From the NCBI RefSeq assembly GCF_027595985.1, contig NC_073302.1:10170966-10234965 (forward strand): DNA of 64,000 nt, given 5' to 3'. How positions within the stretch are numbered: position 1 is the first letter of the stretch; every line of letters begins with the position of its first letter. The DNA comes from Sorex araneus (lineage: Eukaryota > Chordata > Mammalia > Eulipotyphla > Soricidae). Under the pieces are notes generated by a model that had not been told where the DNA came from, ran no database searches, and saw only the letters and a program-made list of their open reading frames with translations. Both the position numbers and the translations under genes were made by a program. Shown one piece after another: positions 21,253-32,630 of this stretch.

Positions 21253-24200
21253 CTATAACCAGTCATCTGTTTTTGGGCACTCTGGTTTTATCCATATTGT
21301 CGCTATTGTAAACAGTGCGGTAATGAACATAGAAATGCAGATGTCATCTCCACTATACCTTATTGACTCTCTGGGATATAATCCCAGGAGTGGTATTGCT
21401 GGGTCAAATGGAAGCTCAATTTCCAACTTTATGAGAATCGTCCATATTGTTTTCCAAAAGGGCTGAGCCAGGCGATATTCCCACAAGCAGTGAAGGAGAG
21501 TACCTTTCTCCCCACATCCCCGACAACACCGGTTGCTTTTGTTTTGGGGGATGTGGGCCAGTCTCTGTGGTGTGAGATGTTATCTCATTGTTGTTTTGAT
21601 CTGCATCTCTCTGATTATTAGTGATGTTGAACATTTTCTCATGTGCCTCTCAGCCATTTGGATATCTTCTTATGGAAAGTTTATGTTCATTTCATCACTC
21701 CATTTTTTGATTGAGTTGGCAGTTTTCTTCTTGTGGAGTTCAACCAGTGCATTGTATATCCTTGATATCAATGCTTTATCGGATGAGTACTGAGGAAATA
21801 TCCTTTCCCATTCTGTAGATTGTCTTTGTATTTGGTCACTGTTTCTTTTGAGGTGCAGAAGCTTCTTAGTTTGAGATAGTCCCATTTATTTATCTCTTTT
21901 TTCACTTGCTTGGCCAGTGGCGTGTCAGCTTTGAAGATACTGTTGGCTTCAATGTCGTGGAGGGTTTCGCCGACCTTGTCTTCAATGTACCTTAGGGATT
22001 CTGGTCTGATGTTGACGTCTTTAATCCATTTTGATCTGACTTTTGTACATGGTGATGGGTGGAGGTCTAAGCCCATTTTTTGGGATGTAGCTGTCTAGTT
22101 TTGCCAGCACAATTTGTTAAAAATGATTTCTTTACTCCACTTTACATTTCTTGTTCCCTTATCAAAGATTAGATGATCATATATTGGGGGGGGGGGGTGT
22201 CAGAGTATTCCACCCTGTTCCATTGGTCTGCAGCTCTGCCTTTGTTCCAGTACCATGCTATTTTAATTATTACCGCTTTGTAGTAGAGTTGGAAGTTGGG
22301 GAGGGTGATTCCTCCCATTTTCTTTTTCCCAAGAATTGTTTTAGCTATTCGTGGGGGCATATTGTTCCAAATGAAATTTAGGAGCGTTTGTTCTATTTCT
22401 TTGAAGAATGTCAAAGGTATCCCTAGAGGGATCGCATTGAATTTGTACAATGCTTTGGGAGTATTGCCATTTTGACAATATTAATTCTTCCAATCCATGA
22501 GCAGGGGATGTTTTTCCATTTCCTTGTGTCCTCTTTTATTTCCTGAATTAGCGTTTTGTAGTTTTCATTATAGAAGTCCTTTACCTCCTTTGTTAAGCTG
22601 ATTCCGAGGTATTTGATTTTTTGAGGCACAATTGTGAACGGGATTGCTTTTCTCATGTCACTTCCTTCTCTCTCATTATTTGCATACAGGAAAGCCATGG
22701 ACTTTTGGGTATTGATTCTATAGCGTGCAACATTACTATAGGAGTCTATTGTTTCTAGGAGTTTCTTGGTAGAGGTTTTAGGGTTCTCTAGGTATAGTAT
22801 CATATCATCTGTGAATAGTGAGAGCTTGATTTCTTCCTTTCCTACCTGAATGCCCTTAATATCTTTTTCTTGCCTAATCACTATTGCAAGTACTTCCAGT
22901 ACTATATTGAACAGAAGTGGAGAGAGTGAGCATTCTTGTCTCGTCCCTCTTCTCAGAGGGAAGGCTCTTAGGTTTTCCCCATTGAGGATGATGCTTGCCA
23001 TAGGCTTTTGATAAATGGCTTTGACTATATTGAGGAAAGTCCCTTCTATACCCATTTTGGCAAGCGTTTTCATCATAAACTGGTGCTGAATCTTGTCAAA
23101 TGCTTTCTGTACATTTATTGATATGATTATATGATTTTTATCTTTTCTTTTTTTGATATGATGGATTATGTTGATTGATTTCCAGATGTTGAACCATCCG
23201 TGCATCCCAGGGATGAATCCCACTTGGTCATGGTGTATGATATTTTTATGAGTTGTTGAATTATATTTGCTAATATTTTGTTAAGAATCTTCTCATCTCT
23301 GTTCATCAGGGATATTGGCGTGTAGTTTTCTTTTTTTGTGGTGTCTTTGTTTGCTTTTGGTACTAGGAAGATATGAAGCTCATAGAAACTGTTTGGGAGG
23401 GTTTCTGTTTCTTCAATTTCCTGGAAAATCTTGAGAAGTACTGGAAATAGGTCCTCCTTAAGTGTTTGGAAAAACTCGCTAGTGAATCCGTCTGGACCTG
23501 TTCTTTTGTTTTTTGGAAGACTTTTGATTACCATTTCAATTTCCTTGATGTTATTTGGACTATTCAGGTACTCCAGGTCTTCTTGGTTTAGCCTTGGGAG
23601 ATTATAGGAGTTTAGGAATTTATCCATTTCTTCTAGGTTTTCTTGTTTTTTGGCATACAGATTTTCAAAGTAGTCAATGATGATCTTTGAATTTCTTTTC
23701 TCTAGGTTCTCTTTTTATGTGACATACATATTTTCAAAGTAATATCTGATGATCTTTTGAATTTCTTTGGAAACCAAAGAAATGTTGTGATGTGTCCCTT
23801 TTTATTTCTGATTCGGCTTATATGGGTTCTCTCTCTCTTTCTTTGTGAGTCTTGCTAGTGGTTCATCAATCTTATTTATTTTCTCGAAGAACCAGCTCTT
23901 GGTTTCATTGATCTTTCGGATTGTCTTTTGGGATTTTTATGTCGTTAAGTTCTGCTCTAAGTTTTATTATCTCTTTCCTTCTGCCTGGTTTGGGCTCCTT
24001 TTGTTGGTACTTTTCTAAGGTCTTGAGCTGTGAAGTTAACTTATTTATGTGGGCCCTTTCTTCCTTCCTGAGATATGCTTGCAGAGCTATGAATTTTCCC
24101 CTTAATATGGCTTTACCTGCTTCTCACGGGTTCTGGTCGCTCGTGTCTTTATTCTCATTTGTTTCCCGGTACCTTTTGATTTCTTCCTTCATTTCCTTCC

Positions 24201-24981
24201 TGACCTACTCATTGTTGAACATCAAGCTATTTAATTTCCAGGTGTTTGATTTGGTTTGTTGCGTCTGTCCATGATTAACTTTTATCTTCAGTGCCTCATG
24301 GTCTGAAAAGAGAGCTGGTACAATGTCTATCTTGTTGATTCTGTTGAGGTATGCTGTGTGGCCCAGCGCATGGTCTATTCTGGAAAATGTTCCATGTGCA
24401 CTGGAAAAGAATGTGTATTCCTTTTTTTGTGGAATATATGCCCTGTATAAATCTATTAGCCCTCTCTCTTCTATTTCTTCCTTCAAACCCAGTATTTCCT
24501 TGGTGAGTTTTAATCTTCTTGATCAGTCCAGAGGTGATAGGGCGGTGTTGAAGTCTCCAACTACTATTGTGTTGCTCACAATGTCCTTCTTAAGGTCTCT
24601 TAACAGCTGTTGTAGGTATTTAGCTGGTCCCTCATTGGGTGTGTACACGTTTAGGAATTGATTTCTTCCTGCTGTACATATTGCGAGATTAATAAAAAGT
24701 GGCCATCACTATCCCTTCTAATGTTTTTCAACCTGAAGTTTATGTTGTCTGATACTAGTAAAGCCACCCCAGCTATTTTGAGGGAGTTGTTTGCTTACAG
24801 GATTGTTTTTCCATCTTTTGACTTTGAGTCTGTGTTTGTTCTGGCTATTCAGATGTGTTTCTTGCAGGCAGCAGAATGTTGGGTTCAGTCTCTGAATCCA
24901 TTTTGCCAGTGTGTGTGTCGTAATTGGTGAATTTAGACCATTGACATTAAGGGAGATTATTGTTATGGGATTTTGCTCCAT
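21253..24981 (-). pseudogene. L1f ORF2 (endonuclease plus reverse transcriptase), broken
   Basis: The start at 24981 reads [20 protein letters not shown]. The endonuclease pieces (24718-24981 and 24205-24486) include [19 protein letters not shown] and SRIDHALGHTAYLNRI. The reverse-transcriptase pieces (23166-23627 and 22423-23223) include [45 protein letters not shown] and FTDD (22804-22815), where FADD is usual. Both catalytic aspartates remain, but the motif A aspartate is replaced ([11 protein letters not shown]). C-terminal pieces run 21253-22450. At least six frame breaks and stops make it dead. Confidence 0.9.
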
Positions 24982-25069
24982 CTTTTTATAATGGTTTGTT
25001 GTGCTTGTAGGGGTTCTTCTTGTCTTACTATAGCCCCTTTTGTGTGTCTTTTAGGTTTGATTTTGAGTC

Positions 25070-26037
25070 TATGAAGTTCCTGAGCTGTTGTTTATGCCCA
25101 AAATAGTGTATCATTCCTTCGAATTTGAATGAGAGTTTAGCCGGATAAAGTATTCTTGGCGAAGAGTTCATTTCATTGAGTTTTTCACTATACCCACCAT
25201 TGCCTTCGGGCTTGGAGGAATTCCTCTGATAGATCTGCTGTGAATCTAAGGGGTGCTCCTTTGTATGTGATTTCCTACTTCGACCTTGCTGCTTGCAGTA
25301 TTGTGTCTCTATCGATTACGTCCATCATTGTAACTATGATATGTCTTGGGGATTTTCTGTTAGTATCTCTTAAAAGGCACCCTTCGTGCGCCTTGAATCA
25401 GTACGCTCACATTGGCCAGCTCTGGGAACGTTTCAATAATGATTTGTTTGACTGTGACTTTTTCGTTGGGGTTGGTTCCCTGTCCTCTGGTACTCCAATG
25501 ATTCTAATGTTGTTCCTCTTGAAATCATCCCCTAGGACTCTGATTCGCCCTAGAGCTATTTTGAGGTCTCTTATTGTTTGTTGTAGCCTGTAGGCTTCTT
25601 GCAGCTCATCTTCAAGCATATTGATTCTGTCTTCCGCTGCAGTCATTCTATTGTTGAAGGCAGCCAGACAGTTTTTGATTTCATCTACCGAATCCTTCAT
25701 TTCTTTTCCTAGGTTTTTTTATTTCTGCTCTAATTTCTTCCCGCATTTTGTTGGCCTTCTGTTGTATTGTTTCTTTCAGGTCCTCCTTTATGTTGTCAAT
25801 CTTTGCGTTGAGTTCATTGATCATCATGAGGATTTCAACTCTGAATTCTTTATCAGATAGCTCAAGTTTGTAGGTAACGCCTATTGAGGTTTCTGGACTC
25901 CTTTCATCGTTCTCTGCTTTCGGTGGGGATTTGCACTGTTTCTTCATGTTCTTGTGGTGGTATGGAAGAGGGACCTTGAAGAACAGTATCTCTGTTCCAT
26001 CTTGTTGCGAAAAAGGATTGTGGATCGGCTCAGTCAA
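25070..26037 (-). pseudogene. L1f ORF1, broken
   Basis: An N-terminal piece (25681-26037) has the charged coiled-coil region (SPETSIGVTYKLELSDKEF). A second piece (25407-25700) has the coiled coil end and the RNA-recognition start (GRIRVLGDDFKRNNIRIIGV). The remaining C-terminal domain decays over 25070-25400. Frameshifts separate all three. Confidence 0.85.
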
Positions 26038-26039
26038 TG

Positions 26040-26484
26040 GTGGTTGCCTTTTTATTTCCCCTGTCTAGAACCTGGCCTCCCACTGAGATGTTCCTTTAAT
26101 CCTTCTGTGAAGTCTTGTGTTGTATTGTCCTACTGTTTACGAATAGCTAGGATGTTAGTCTTTGCCTTGATGTTGAGGAGAATATCTAAGGCTGCATAAG
26201 CGTCTGTCGGCCGGAAAAGAGGCCACGCCCACTAAGCCTAGGCCACGCCTCATTCCCACAACCCGACAACGGGTCAAGGGGTTGGGGGTGGTGTCCCGGC
26301 CACTCCGCCAGTAGACCAGAGGGGAGGGAAGGCTGAGGTGCTCAGGACTCAGGGGCATGCTGGGTCGCGGAAGAGCGGTCGAGGAGATGTCACACACCTG
26401 GGCCGAAAGACAGAACGGCTATCGTGCTTGGGGTCGATATGCACCAGCAAGGGCAGTACATCAGAGGGAAAGTTGGTTCCTCTC
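26040..26484 (-). promoter_or_regulatory. L1f 5'UTR, GC-rich
   Basis: This segment is homologous to the L1d 5'UTR (GGCCACGCCC repeats, CCCGACAACGGGTC, GTGTCCCGGCCACTCCGCC). It points away from receptor 1. Any antisense promoter activity would point toward receptor 1, about 5 kb downstream. Function is not shown by sequence. Confidence 0.55.
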
Positions 26485-26486
26485 AT

Positions 26487-26580
26487 TAAGGATCTTGAGG
26501 AAGAAGTACGACCATCCTGTAGGTGGGCTGCCAGGTGTTCTTTTTATGTTTGATGGAATCAGTTGGTAGTGTTCTAGTCC
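26487..26580 (-). mobile_element. RTE remnant upstream of receptor 1
   Basis: AAGAAGTACGACCATCCTGTAGGTGGG ... GTTCTAGTCC is reversed RTE C-terminal coding sequence. It is paralogous to 35269-35623, 49236-49463 and 10238-10365. Its left side was cut off by the L1f insertion. Confidence 0.75.
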
Positions 26581-29500
26581 AACAAAATACATATGGCATA
26601 ATATATATGAAATATGAACTTGAGGGGAAGATTGAGGGGGACAAGACATATTAAAGGAAAACTTGTGAAGGATAGTGTGCATATAAGCTCTTTTCTGAAA
26701 AATCTTAAAGGAGTCCAGTTCCCTATACCTACAGATGCATGTCAATATGTTATAGAAGAAACAATATTCTGGCTGATAGACTGAATACTGCATCAAATTA
26801 TTGTGATGACTTGTTGGGACAGTTTAGGTACATTCGGGGTTATAATTAATTAATTAACAAATATACTGTGCTTATAAATGCTTATAAATTGTTCTATCAA
26901 TGCTTGTAAATGTATTCATCACTTGGTGTAATAAAGTTAATGACATTGAGAGTGGACATGCATTGTACAACTGTGTGCTAGAGCATGAATCATCTAAGTA
27001 AAAGCTATCAAAGATTCAATGGCATGAAAAAATAATTTGAATTTTATAGCTCCAGAGACAAAACTGAGAGAAGTCACTTGACTTATTGAGAACCAAGGGT
27101 GAATGGCCAACAGAGTCTGGCATCGAGTCAGGTCTGGAAAGACATTGGCTGCATTGAAGTTGGAGCATATCTCAGTCATTCCCCCCTGCAGATGGAGCGC
27201 TGGGAAGGCAAACAACTACCATGATGCCCCTGATACCTCGGTCATCTCAGGTGGCTTCACAGGTTCAGTGTTTCCAGTCCACATACAAGCCCCTCCCCAA
27301 GATCTCACTGGAATGAGGCAATTATCCTACTTTCTCCTTAACTAGGAGCTTTGGGACCTTTCACTTAGCCTTCTCTATGTTTATAAAGTTCTATTCTTAT
27401 TTTTTGGAGTCAAGGACAAACAAAGAAAGCCCAGACGTTTGTGGGTTCACAGATGCTTTCTTCTTGCTCACTTTTTCCTGGGTTCTAGGACAGAAGCTTA
27501 TCAGAATTTTATTCGAATACAAGATTAGAATTTGCTGAGCTATCAACAGTTGCTGAGGTGGGGCTGAGCTGGTTTCTAGGTGAGCAAAATGTTTCATATG
27601 CTTGGAGGTCTGTACAAGCATTTACTGTTCAGTGCGGATAACTCCTTTAATGATGTGGATACATGAAATTTTTTTCAAACATTGTGTCTCTAGATGTTTG
27701 ATATGTAACTTACAATATAGATATTAAAAATAGAGGAGAGATAAAGTGAGAGAGAGAGACTTAGAAGACAGAGATGTGCTAATGACATTTAATTATTGTC
27801 CCTCCATTAAGAACACATGCATCAAATTAACTACTATTAAGCAAATCCAGAGCATTTCTGAGTGTGGTTTGGGGTCTCATCATCAGCTGTCAAAAATCTC
27901 ACTCACCTTAAATCACTTCCAAATTCTGATCTTTTTACACAAATTACAGAATTAAGTGAAGACATTGCAGCATCTTAACAGACAAATGTGTGCTCACCAT
28001 TAAATAAAATTTCTTTAAAAGAGCCATGACCAGAATAGGGGAAGAAGCTTGAAATCAAGCTCGAGGAAGTTTGGAATCCCTCATGTAATCTGAGGGATGC
28101 TGCAATATGCAATATTTCATTTTGTTTATGGGTTATCTTCATGTGTCACACTAAAGTTGATGTGTTTGTGAGTAATTGATGATGTCTAATTGGCAGGTAG
28201 TATTTTAGTTGGTGTTATCTCTGTGAACAAATGCAGCCTCCTTGCCTCACCCACAGCTACCTTAAGAGTCTGTCAGTAGTGGCTATTATAGTGCATTGTG
28301 CATGTGTTCTTATATGCTTTTCACCTCTAATAGGGTGTCACACACTAATTCCTAGGACACCAATAGCTCAGTCGGTCAGGAGGGATCTAACCATCAGCCT
28401 GTACCTGTTTGAATTTCCTAAGGTTCAGTTTCCAACTGGTAAAGAAAGAGGAACTCATTCTTGATCACAATGCTATTTTGAGAACGAAATTGGACTATGT
28501 ACAACATTAGTAAGCACCATACTTGTCATGTAATCAGTTCTCAGTATATAATCAATAAAACACAAGGGGAATTTTATTGTGTTTCTCCAAACCAAGTGTT
28601 TTTACTTAGACATTCTTATTTCTCCACTACCAAGTGCAGTCCAGGTAGAAGTCTAGAGAGTACAAGCCAACATGAACTCCATGTCATACTTTGCTGCTAC
28701 AGCTTGAACCCCTGCTCCTGCATCATGGACCAATTATCTTTTAAATTAGGTATGAATTAAGTTTCCTGGGTGATTTGCTAGGCTTCTTCTAGTGCCCTCT
28801 TATTTCTCATCCTCCACTCAATGATACTGTATCACAATTTATAAATCAGTGATAAGAAAGTGCCACCTTAGAGGTCATTAATGGTGAGGATCAGAGTCCC
28901 TAGCAATTCGTAGTTCTTTTGACTAGATCATTTGTTGTCTTTCTCTAATATAAGGAATACAAATCCAGTGAAGATTCCCTCCATATACTTGCCACAAGAA
29001 AAGGCCATCCTTTGGGGATGGGGTGGGCTGTTGAAGGGCAGTAGGTTAGAGAAGGGACAACATGACAATAATAGCTTGGAAATATCATTAGTGTTGAAAG
29101 TAGGTAAAGACATAATTTTTACCTACCTTCATAATCTTTCATTATCTTTATTGCAGAACCTAAGGCTCAAAAAAATGTGTAGGTTGGGATGAAAACTCAA
29201 ACCATTGATGATCATACACTCTTTCTCCAATCTGGTGAATGGACTTATGTCGGAAAGCTATATAACAGAAACCAAATCATGAACAACTTTATAACTGTGT
29301 ATATCACTGTTCTTCAATTTCTTAAAAAGATTAGATCTACAGCCGTATGTTTCATAATTCTCACCCTCAGGCTAAATTTCCAAAGAAATACCAAACCGTG
29401 AGTGTACAAACCTACATGACCCCAATTTGAAATTGCTTTTTCACACCTGTAATAGGAAGGACAATATATTATGCCATGTAAATCAAAATATCAACATGTA

Positions 29501-29820
29501 TTTATTTGAAATAAACTGCATGAATTGAAGTTATCTAAGCTGATACTTTTGAAAAATCTACAGTGATATCACTTACAATTGTGGTTATCCTAAATAATGA
29601 GTGGAAAAGTGACACCTAATCAGTAAGACACAGATTCTTACTGAAGATAAATTGTCATTTTACCTGCCATATTTATGAGTGATGCAGCTATGCAACTTTA
29701 GATAATTTATCTTTTGTTCTTCATATTTAGAAAAAATAAGGTAGTGCTGAATTCATACTTTGGTGAAGATTTTTAAGATATATGTAATACCCATAAAATA
29801 ATGCGTGCTATTGGGGTAAG
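26581..29820. other. Upstream spacer of receptor 1, no gene seen
   Basis: This single-copy-like sequence is paralogous to 35624-40187 and, for its first about 1.5 kb, to 52243-53955. Short open frames here are not conserved in length between copies. A block at about 26990-27640 is well kept in all three modules and could be an old non-coding exon or enhancer, but nothing identifies it. A sequence resembling tRNA box A (TAGCTCAGTCGG) lies at 28364-28375 without a clear tRNA fold. Confidence 0.6.
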
Positions 29821-29835
29821 TTGATGGCCAATATT

Positions 29836-30058
29836 TTATTTATTTATTTTAAATTTTTATTAGTGAATCACCATGAGGTACAGTTACAAACTTATGAACT
29901 TTTATGTTTGCATTTGGTTTACATCCCCCCACAAGTGCCCATTCTCCTCCACCAATGTTCCCAGTTTCCCTCCCACCACCCCACCCCAAAACCCACCACC
30001 ACACCCTGCCTCCTCAGCAGGGCATTCCCTTTTGTTCTCTCTTCTGTTGGGTGTTGTA
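29836..30058 (-). mobile_element. L1 type I 3'UTR fragment
   Basis: A 223-bp reversed L1 tail (GTGAATCACCATGAGGTACAG onward) is flanked by the 15-bp duplication TTGATGGCCAATATT (29821-29835 and 30059-30073). The copy in module 2 begins at about 40200 and is truncated by a deletion. Confidence 0.9.
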
Positions 30059-30125
30059 TTGATGGCCAATATTGTACATGATTTTGAAAGTTAAGGGACG
30101 ACTATTATAAAGAGATATCTTTTAT

Positions 30126-30357
30126 AAATATCATTGTATAATTGCCATCCCATTATTCATCGATTTGTTCGAGCAGGCACTAGTAACGTCTCCATTGTGA
30201 GACTTGTTACTGTTTTTGGCATATCGAATATGCCACAGGAAGCTTTCCCGGCTTTGCCATGCTGGCGAGATACTCATAGTATTGCCGGGCTCTCTGAAAG
30301 GGAATTGAACTCGGGTCGGCAGCATGCAGTGCAAAGGCCTTACCCGCTGTGCTATTT
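30126..30357 (-). mobile_element. tRNA/RTE mosaic SINE
   Basis: The reversed RTE 3' end (ATCGATTTGTTCGAGCAGGC), reversed RTE leader (CCGGGCTCTCTGAAAGGG) and reversed tRNA-like head (GGGTCGGCAGCATGCAGTGC) occur in order. The orthologous insertion in module 3 is at about 53985-54215, so it predates the module duplication. Module 2 has lost it in a deletion. Confidence 0.8.
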
Positions 30358-30614
30358 GATAGATAATTTGATCCAGAAATTTTCACTGCATTCTATTTCT
30401 GTGTAGATAGTTTTAGCAGTTCAAGGCGGGAAAGTTTTATACGTGTCCTAATGCCCAAATTTCCATAAAATTATGGGAAAAGACTAGATTGCCATGACAT
30501 AATACAAAGGTGAGCACTCTTCTGACACTGAGACCTTTCATTCCTTATGAACTATTCTAAACTTAATGCTTTGGGTAGCATCCTGAAAAAATTATATTGT
30601 TCTAAGAGTTAATA

Positions 30615-30795
30615 TATTGGGTATGAGTGATAGAAGAATGGGGAGGCCTTTTGCCTTTCTCAACTCTGGCCTGGGTTTAATCCCTGTCATCCCAGAAGGT
30701 CTCCTGAGCATCACCAGGAGAATTGCTGTGTGTTAAGCAAGTGCAGTCAGTAACTCCTGAATGCAAAACCCCTGAGAATTGCCCAAAAAAACATT
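30615..30795 (+). mobile_element. SOR-type SINE, decayed
   Basis: The plus-strand body has GAGTGATAGAAGAATGGGGAG (degraded box A), CTGGCCTGGGTTTAATCCC (degraded box B) and CTCCTGAGCATCACCAGGAG. It ends at GCCCAAAAAAACA. The same insertion is at 54475-54650 in module 3. Confidence 0.75.
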
Positions 30796-30879
30796 TTATG
30801 TATTGAAATCAATAACAGTACATCAATTAAAATTTGTAAATCAAATAAAATAAATGTTATAAGAGGAAAAATGAAATTA

Positions 30880-31430
30880 AACCAAAATTTTTAATGAATC
30901 ACGAAGAGGTAAAGTTAAAGACTTTCAAACTTTTCTGATTATGTTTCAGTCCTACAATAATCCAGTACTCATCCGTCCAGCAGTGCCCATTCTCCACCAA
31001 CAATATTCCCAGTATCCCTCCTGCCACCCCCTCCCAATTCTTTCCCACCTGCATCTGTCAGACATATTCCCTTTTACTCTATCTCTCTCCTATTCAGTGT
31101 TAAGGTTTTCAATACAAGTACTAAGTGGCCATCATGTTTGGTCTATAGTCTACTCTCAGCACACATCTCTCATCCCGAATGAGCCTCCAAGCATCATACA
31201 CTTAGTAGTGCATTCTATATCCCGCTGCCTATTCCCCCAGCAAGTGTAGCTGGGTTACAAGCTGTGGAGCACAACTTCTGGCTCTTATCTCTATTATTAT
31301 CGATTGGGGGTTATTCTGATTTCTGTTATTTTATATTCTTCCTATGAGTCCAGATATTCTATATCTGTTCCTCTCATTCTGATTCATTTCACTTAGCATG
31401 ATACTCCTCATGTTGATCCACTTGTGCTAG
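30880..31430 (-). mobile_element. L1 3'UTR fragment upstream of receptor 1
   Basis: The reversed L1 3'UTR runs from the A-rich end (AATCACGAAGAGGTAAAGTT) to CATGATACTCCTCATGTTGATCC. It lies about 250 bp from the receptor 1 start. Counterparts are at 40307-40525 (partial) and 54755-55290 before receptors 2 and 3, so it is an old shared part of the receptor upstream region. Confidence 0.8.
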
Positions 31431-31647
31431 AAAAGATGAAATCATAAAAAGTATATTTTTGTATTATCAAAAATACTTTCTTCTTTCAAAAGGAAATCTT
31501 ACTACTGATGTTAGAGTATAATGCTGGAAACTGAATGGTACAAACTATGGTTCATGTAACCACACACGATTAGTTAAAATTTAATACTCTCACATACAGT
31601 TGGCTTTAGTACGATGTTACACTAGTCACTCTCCATACATTATTTCC

Positions 31648-31666
31648 GTCTTTCTTTTATCTCCAG
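31648..31666 (+). promoter_or_regulatory. Probable splice acceptor before receptor 1 start
   Basis: The pyrimidine-rich run GTCTTTCTTTTATCTCCAG ends in AG at 31665-31666, 16 bases before the ATG at 31683. OR genes typically have untranslated 5' exons spliced just upstream of a single coding exon. Equivalent sites are at 40757-40758 and 55532-55533. Confidence 0.6.
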
Positions 31667-31682
31667 CGAAGACAAAAGAATC

Positions 31683-32630
31683 ATGTTGAGAGAAAATGAG
31701 ACCAGAGTATCTGAATTTCTTCTACAGGGGCTTCCTATTCCACCAGAACGTCAGGGTTTGTGCTTCATCCTCTTCCTGCTCATGTACCTGACCACAGTGT
31801 TGGGGAATCTGCTCATCATCCTGCTCATCCGGATGGACTCTCGTCTCCACACCCCCATGTACTTTTTCCTCAGTGTCTTGGCTTTCGATGATGTGACTTA
31901 CTCATCTGTCACTGTCCCCAAGATGTTGATGGACATGAAGACGATTCACAAATCTATCCCCTACGCAGGGTGCATTTCTCAGGTGTTTTTTTTAATAATC
32001 TTTGGTTGTTTTGAAAACTTCCTTCTTACAGTGATGGCGTATGACAGGTATGTGGCCATCTGTCAGCCACTCCACTACAACACCATCATGAGGCAGGAGC
32101 GATGCATTGCTCTAGTTACTACATCCTGGATCCTCAGTTTCTTCTACTCTTTGATGCACACCCTCCTTTTGGCCAGAGTTTCCTTCTGTGACAATATTAC
32201 CATTCCCCACTTCTTCTGTGAAATCATTCCTGTCCTGGAGATAAGCTGTTCAGACATTTCACTCAACCAGCAGGTCATGTACATTGTTGGAGGGATTGCT
32301 TTTTATCTGCCATTCTTCAGTATCTTAAGCACTTATATCCGCATATGGGCCACTGTCCTGAAGAATCCTTCTGCTAAGAAATTCTTCAAAGTCCTTTCTA
32401 CCTGTGGTTCCCATCTCCTTGTTGTGTCTCTGTTCTATGGAACCATTCTTAAAGTTTATTTTTTATCCTCCTCCTCTTCCTCAAAAAATAAAGATATAAT
32501 TGCTTCTATGATGTACATGATAGTCACCCCCATGCTGAACCCTTTTATCTACAGCTTGAGAAACAGAGATATAAAACAAGCCCTATATTTGCTCGCTAAC
32601 AAAGTCAAGTTCTGTAGTCAAAAACCTTAA
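31683..32630 (+). CDS. Olfactory receptor, family 1 subfamily J-like (receptor 1)
   Basis: An intact single-exon 315-residue OR, a seven-helix odorant receptor of the ciliary membrane of olfactory neurons that signals through Golf and cAMP. Visible motifs: N-glycosylation site N5-E-T; PMYFFLS (58-64) entering helix 2; C97 and C179 for the conserved disulphide; MAYDRYVAIC (118-127) at the end of helix 3; W149 in helix 4; a second N-glycosylation site N171-I-T; KVLSTCGSHL (236-245) at helix 6; PMLNPFIYSLRN (283-294) in helix 7. A serine run (262-267) marks the last outer loop. The start matches those of receptors 2 and 3 and the usual OR N-terminus length. The MRREN-like start and TVPKML, TIMR and SCSDISLN blocks resemble OR1J. 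It differs from receptor 2 at 12 residues. D69 beside the conserved D70 is unusual; receptor 3 has T69. Confidence 0.96.
   Translation: MLRENETRVSEFLLQGLPIPPERQGLCFILFLLMYLTTVLGNLLIILLIRMDSRLHTPMYFFLSVLAFDDVTYSSVTVPKMLMDMKTIHKSIPYAGCISQVFFLIIFGCFENFLLTVMAYDRYVAICQPLHYNTIMRQERCIALVTTSWILSFFYSLMHTLLLARVSFCDNITIPHFFCEIIPVLEISCSDISLNQQVMYIVGGIAFYLPFFSILSTYIRIWATVLKNPSAKKFFKVLSTCGSHLLVVSLFYGTILKVYFLSSSSSSKNKDIIASMMYMIVTPMLNPFIYSLRNRDIKQALYLLANKVKFCSQKP

Larger units (their letters stand above)
20729..26484 (-). mobile_element. L1f: near full-length L1, minus strand, lacking its 3' tip
   Basis: In minus-strand order: 5'UTR (26484 to about 26040), ORF1 (26037 to about 25070), ORF2 endonuclease (24981-24205), reverse transcriptase (23627-22423), C-terminus (22450-21253) and type II 3'UTR to 20729. 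The final 100 bases and poly-A are missing. The 5' edge lies inside an RTE remnant. It is the same insertion as L1g at 33184-35266: both end at CCTCTCATT followed by RTE sequence. The part 24444-26484 lies within the tandem duplication that made receptors 1 and 2. Confidence 0.9.

Noticed and set aside
27103-27345. 80-codon open frame with relatives at 36137-36349 and 52752-52964
   Set aside because: The three copies differ in length, frame and C-terminus. Similarity is at the DNA level from module duplication, with no sign of protein conservation.
28364-28440. tRNA-like box A (TAGCTCAGTCGG) as a possible tRNA gene
   Set aside because: No acceptor stem, anticodon arm or proper box B follows at the right spacing. 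At most it is a relic of a tRNA-derived repeat.
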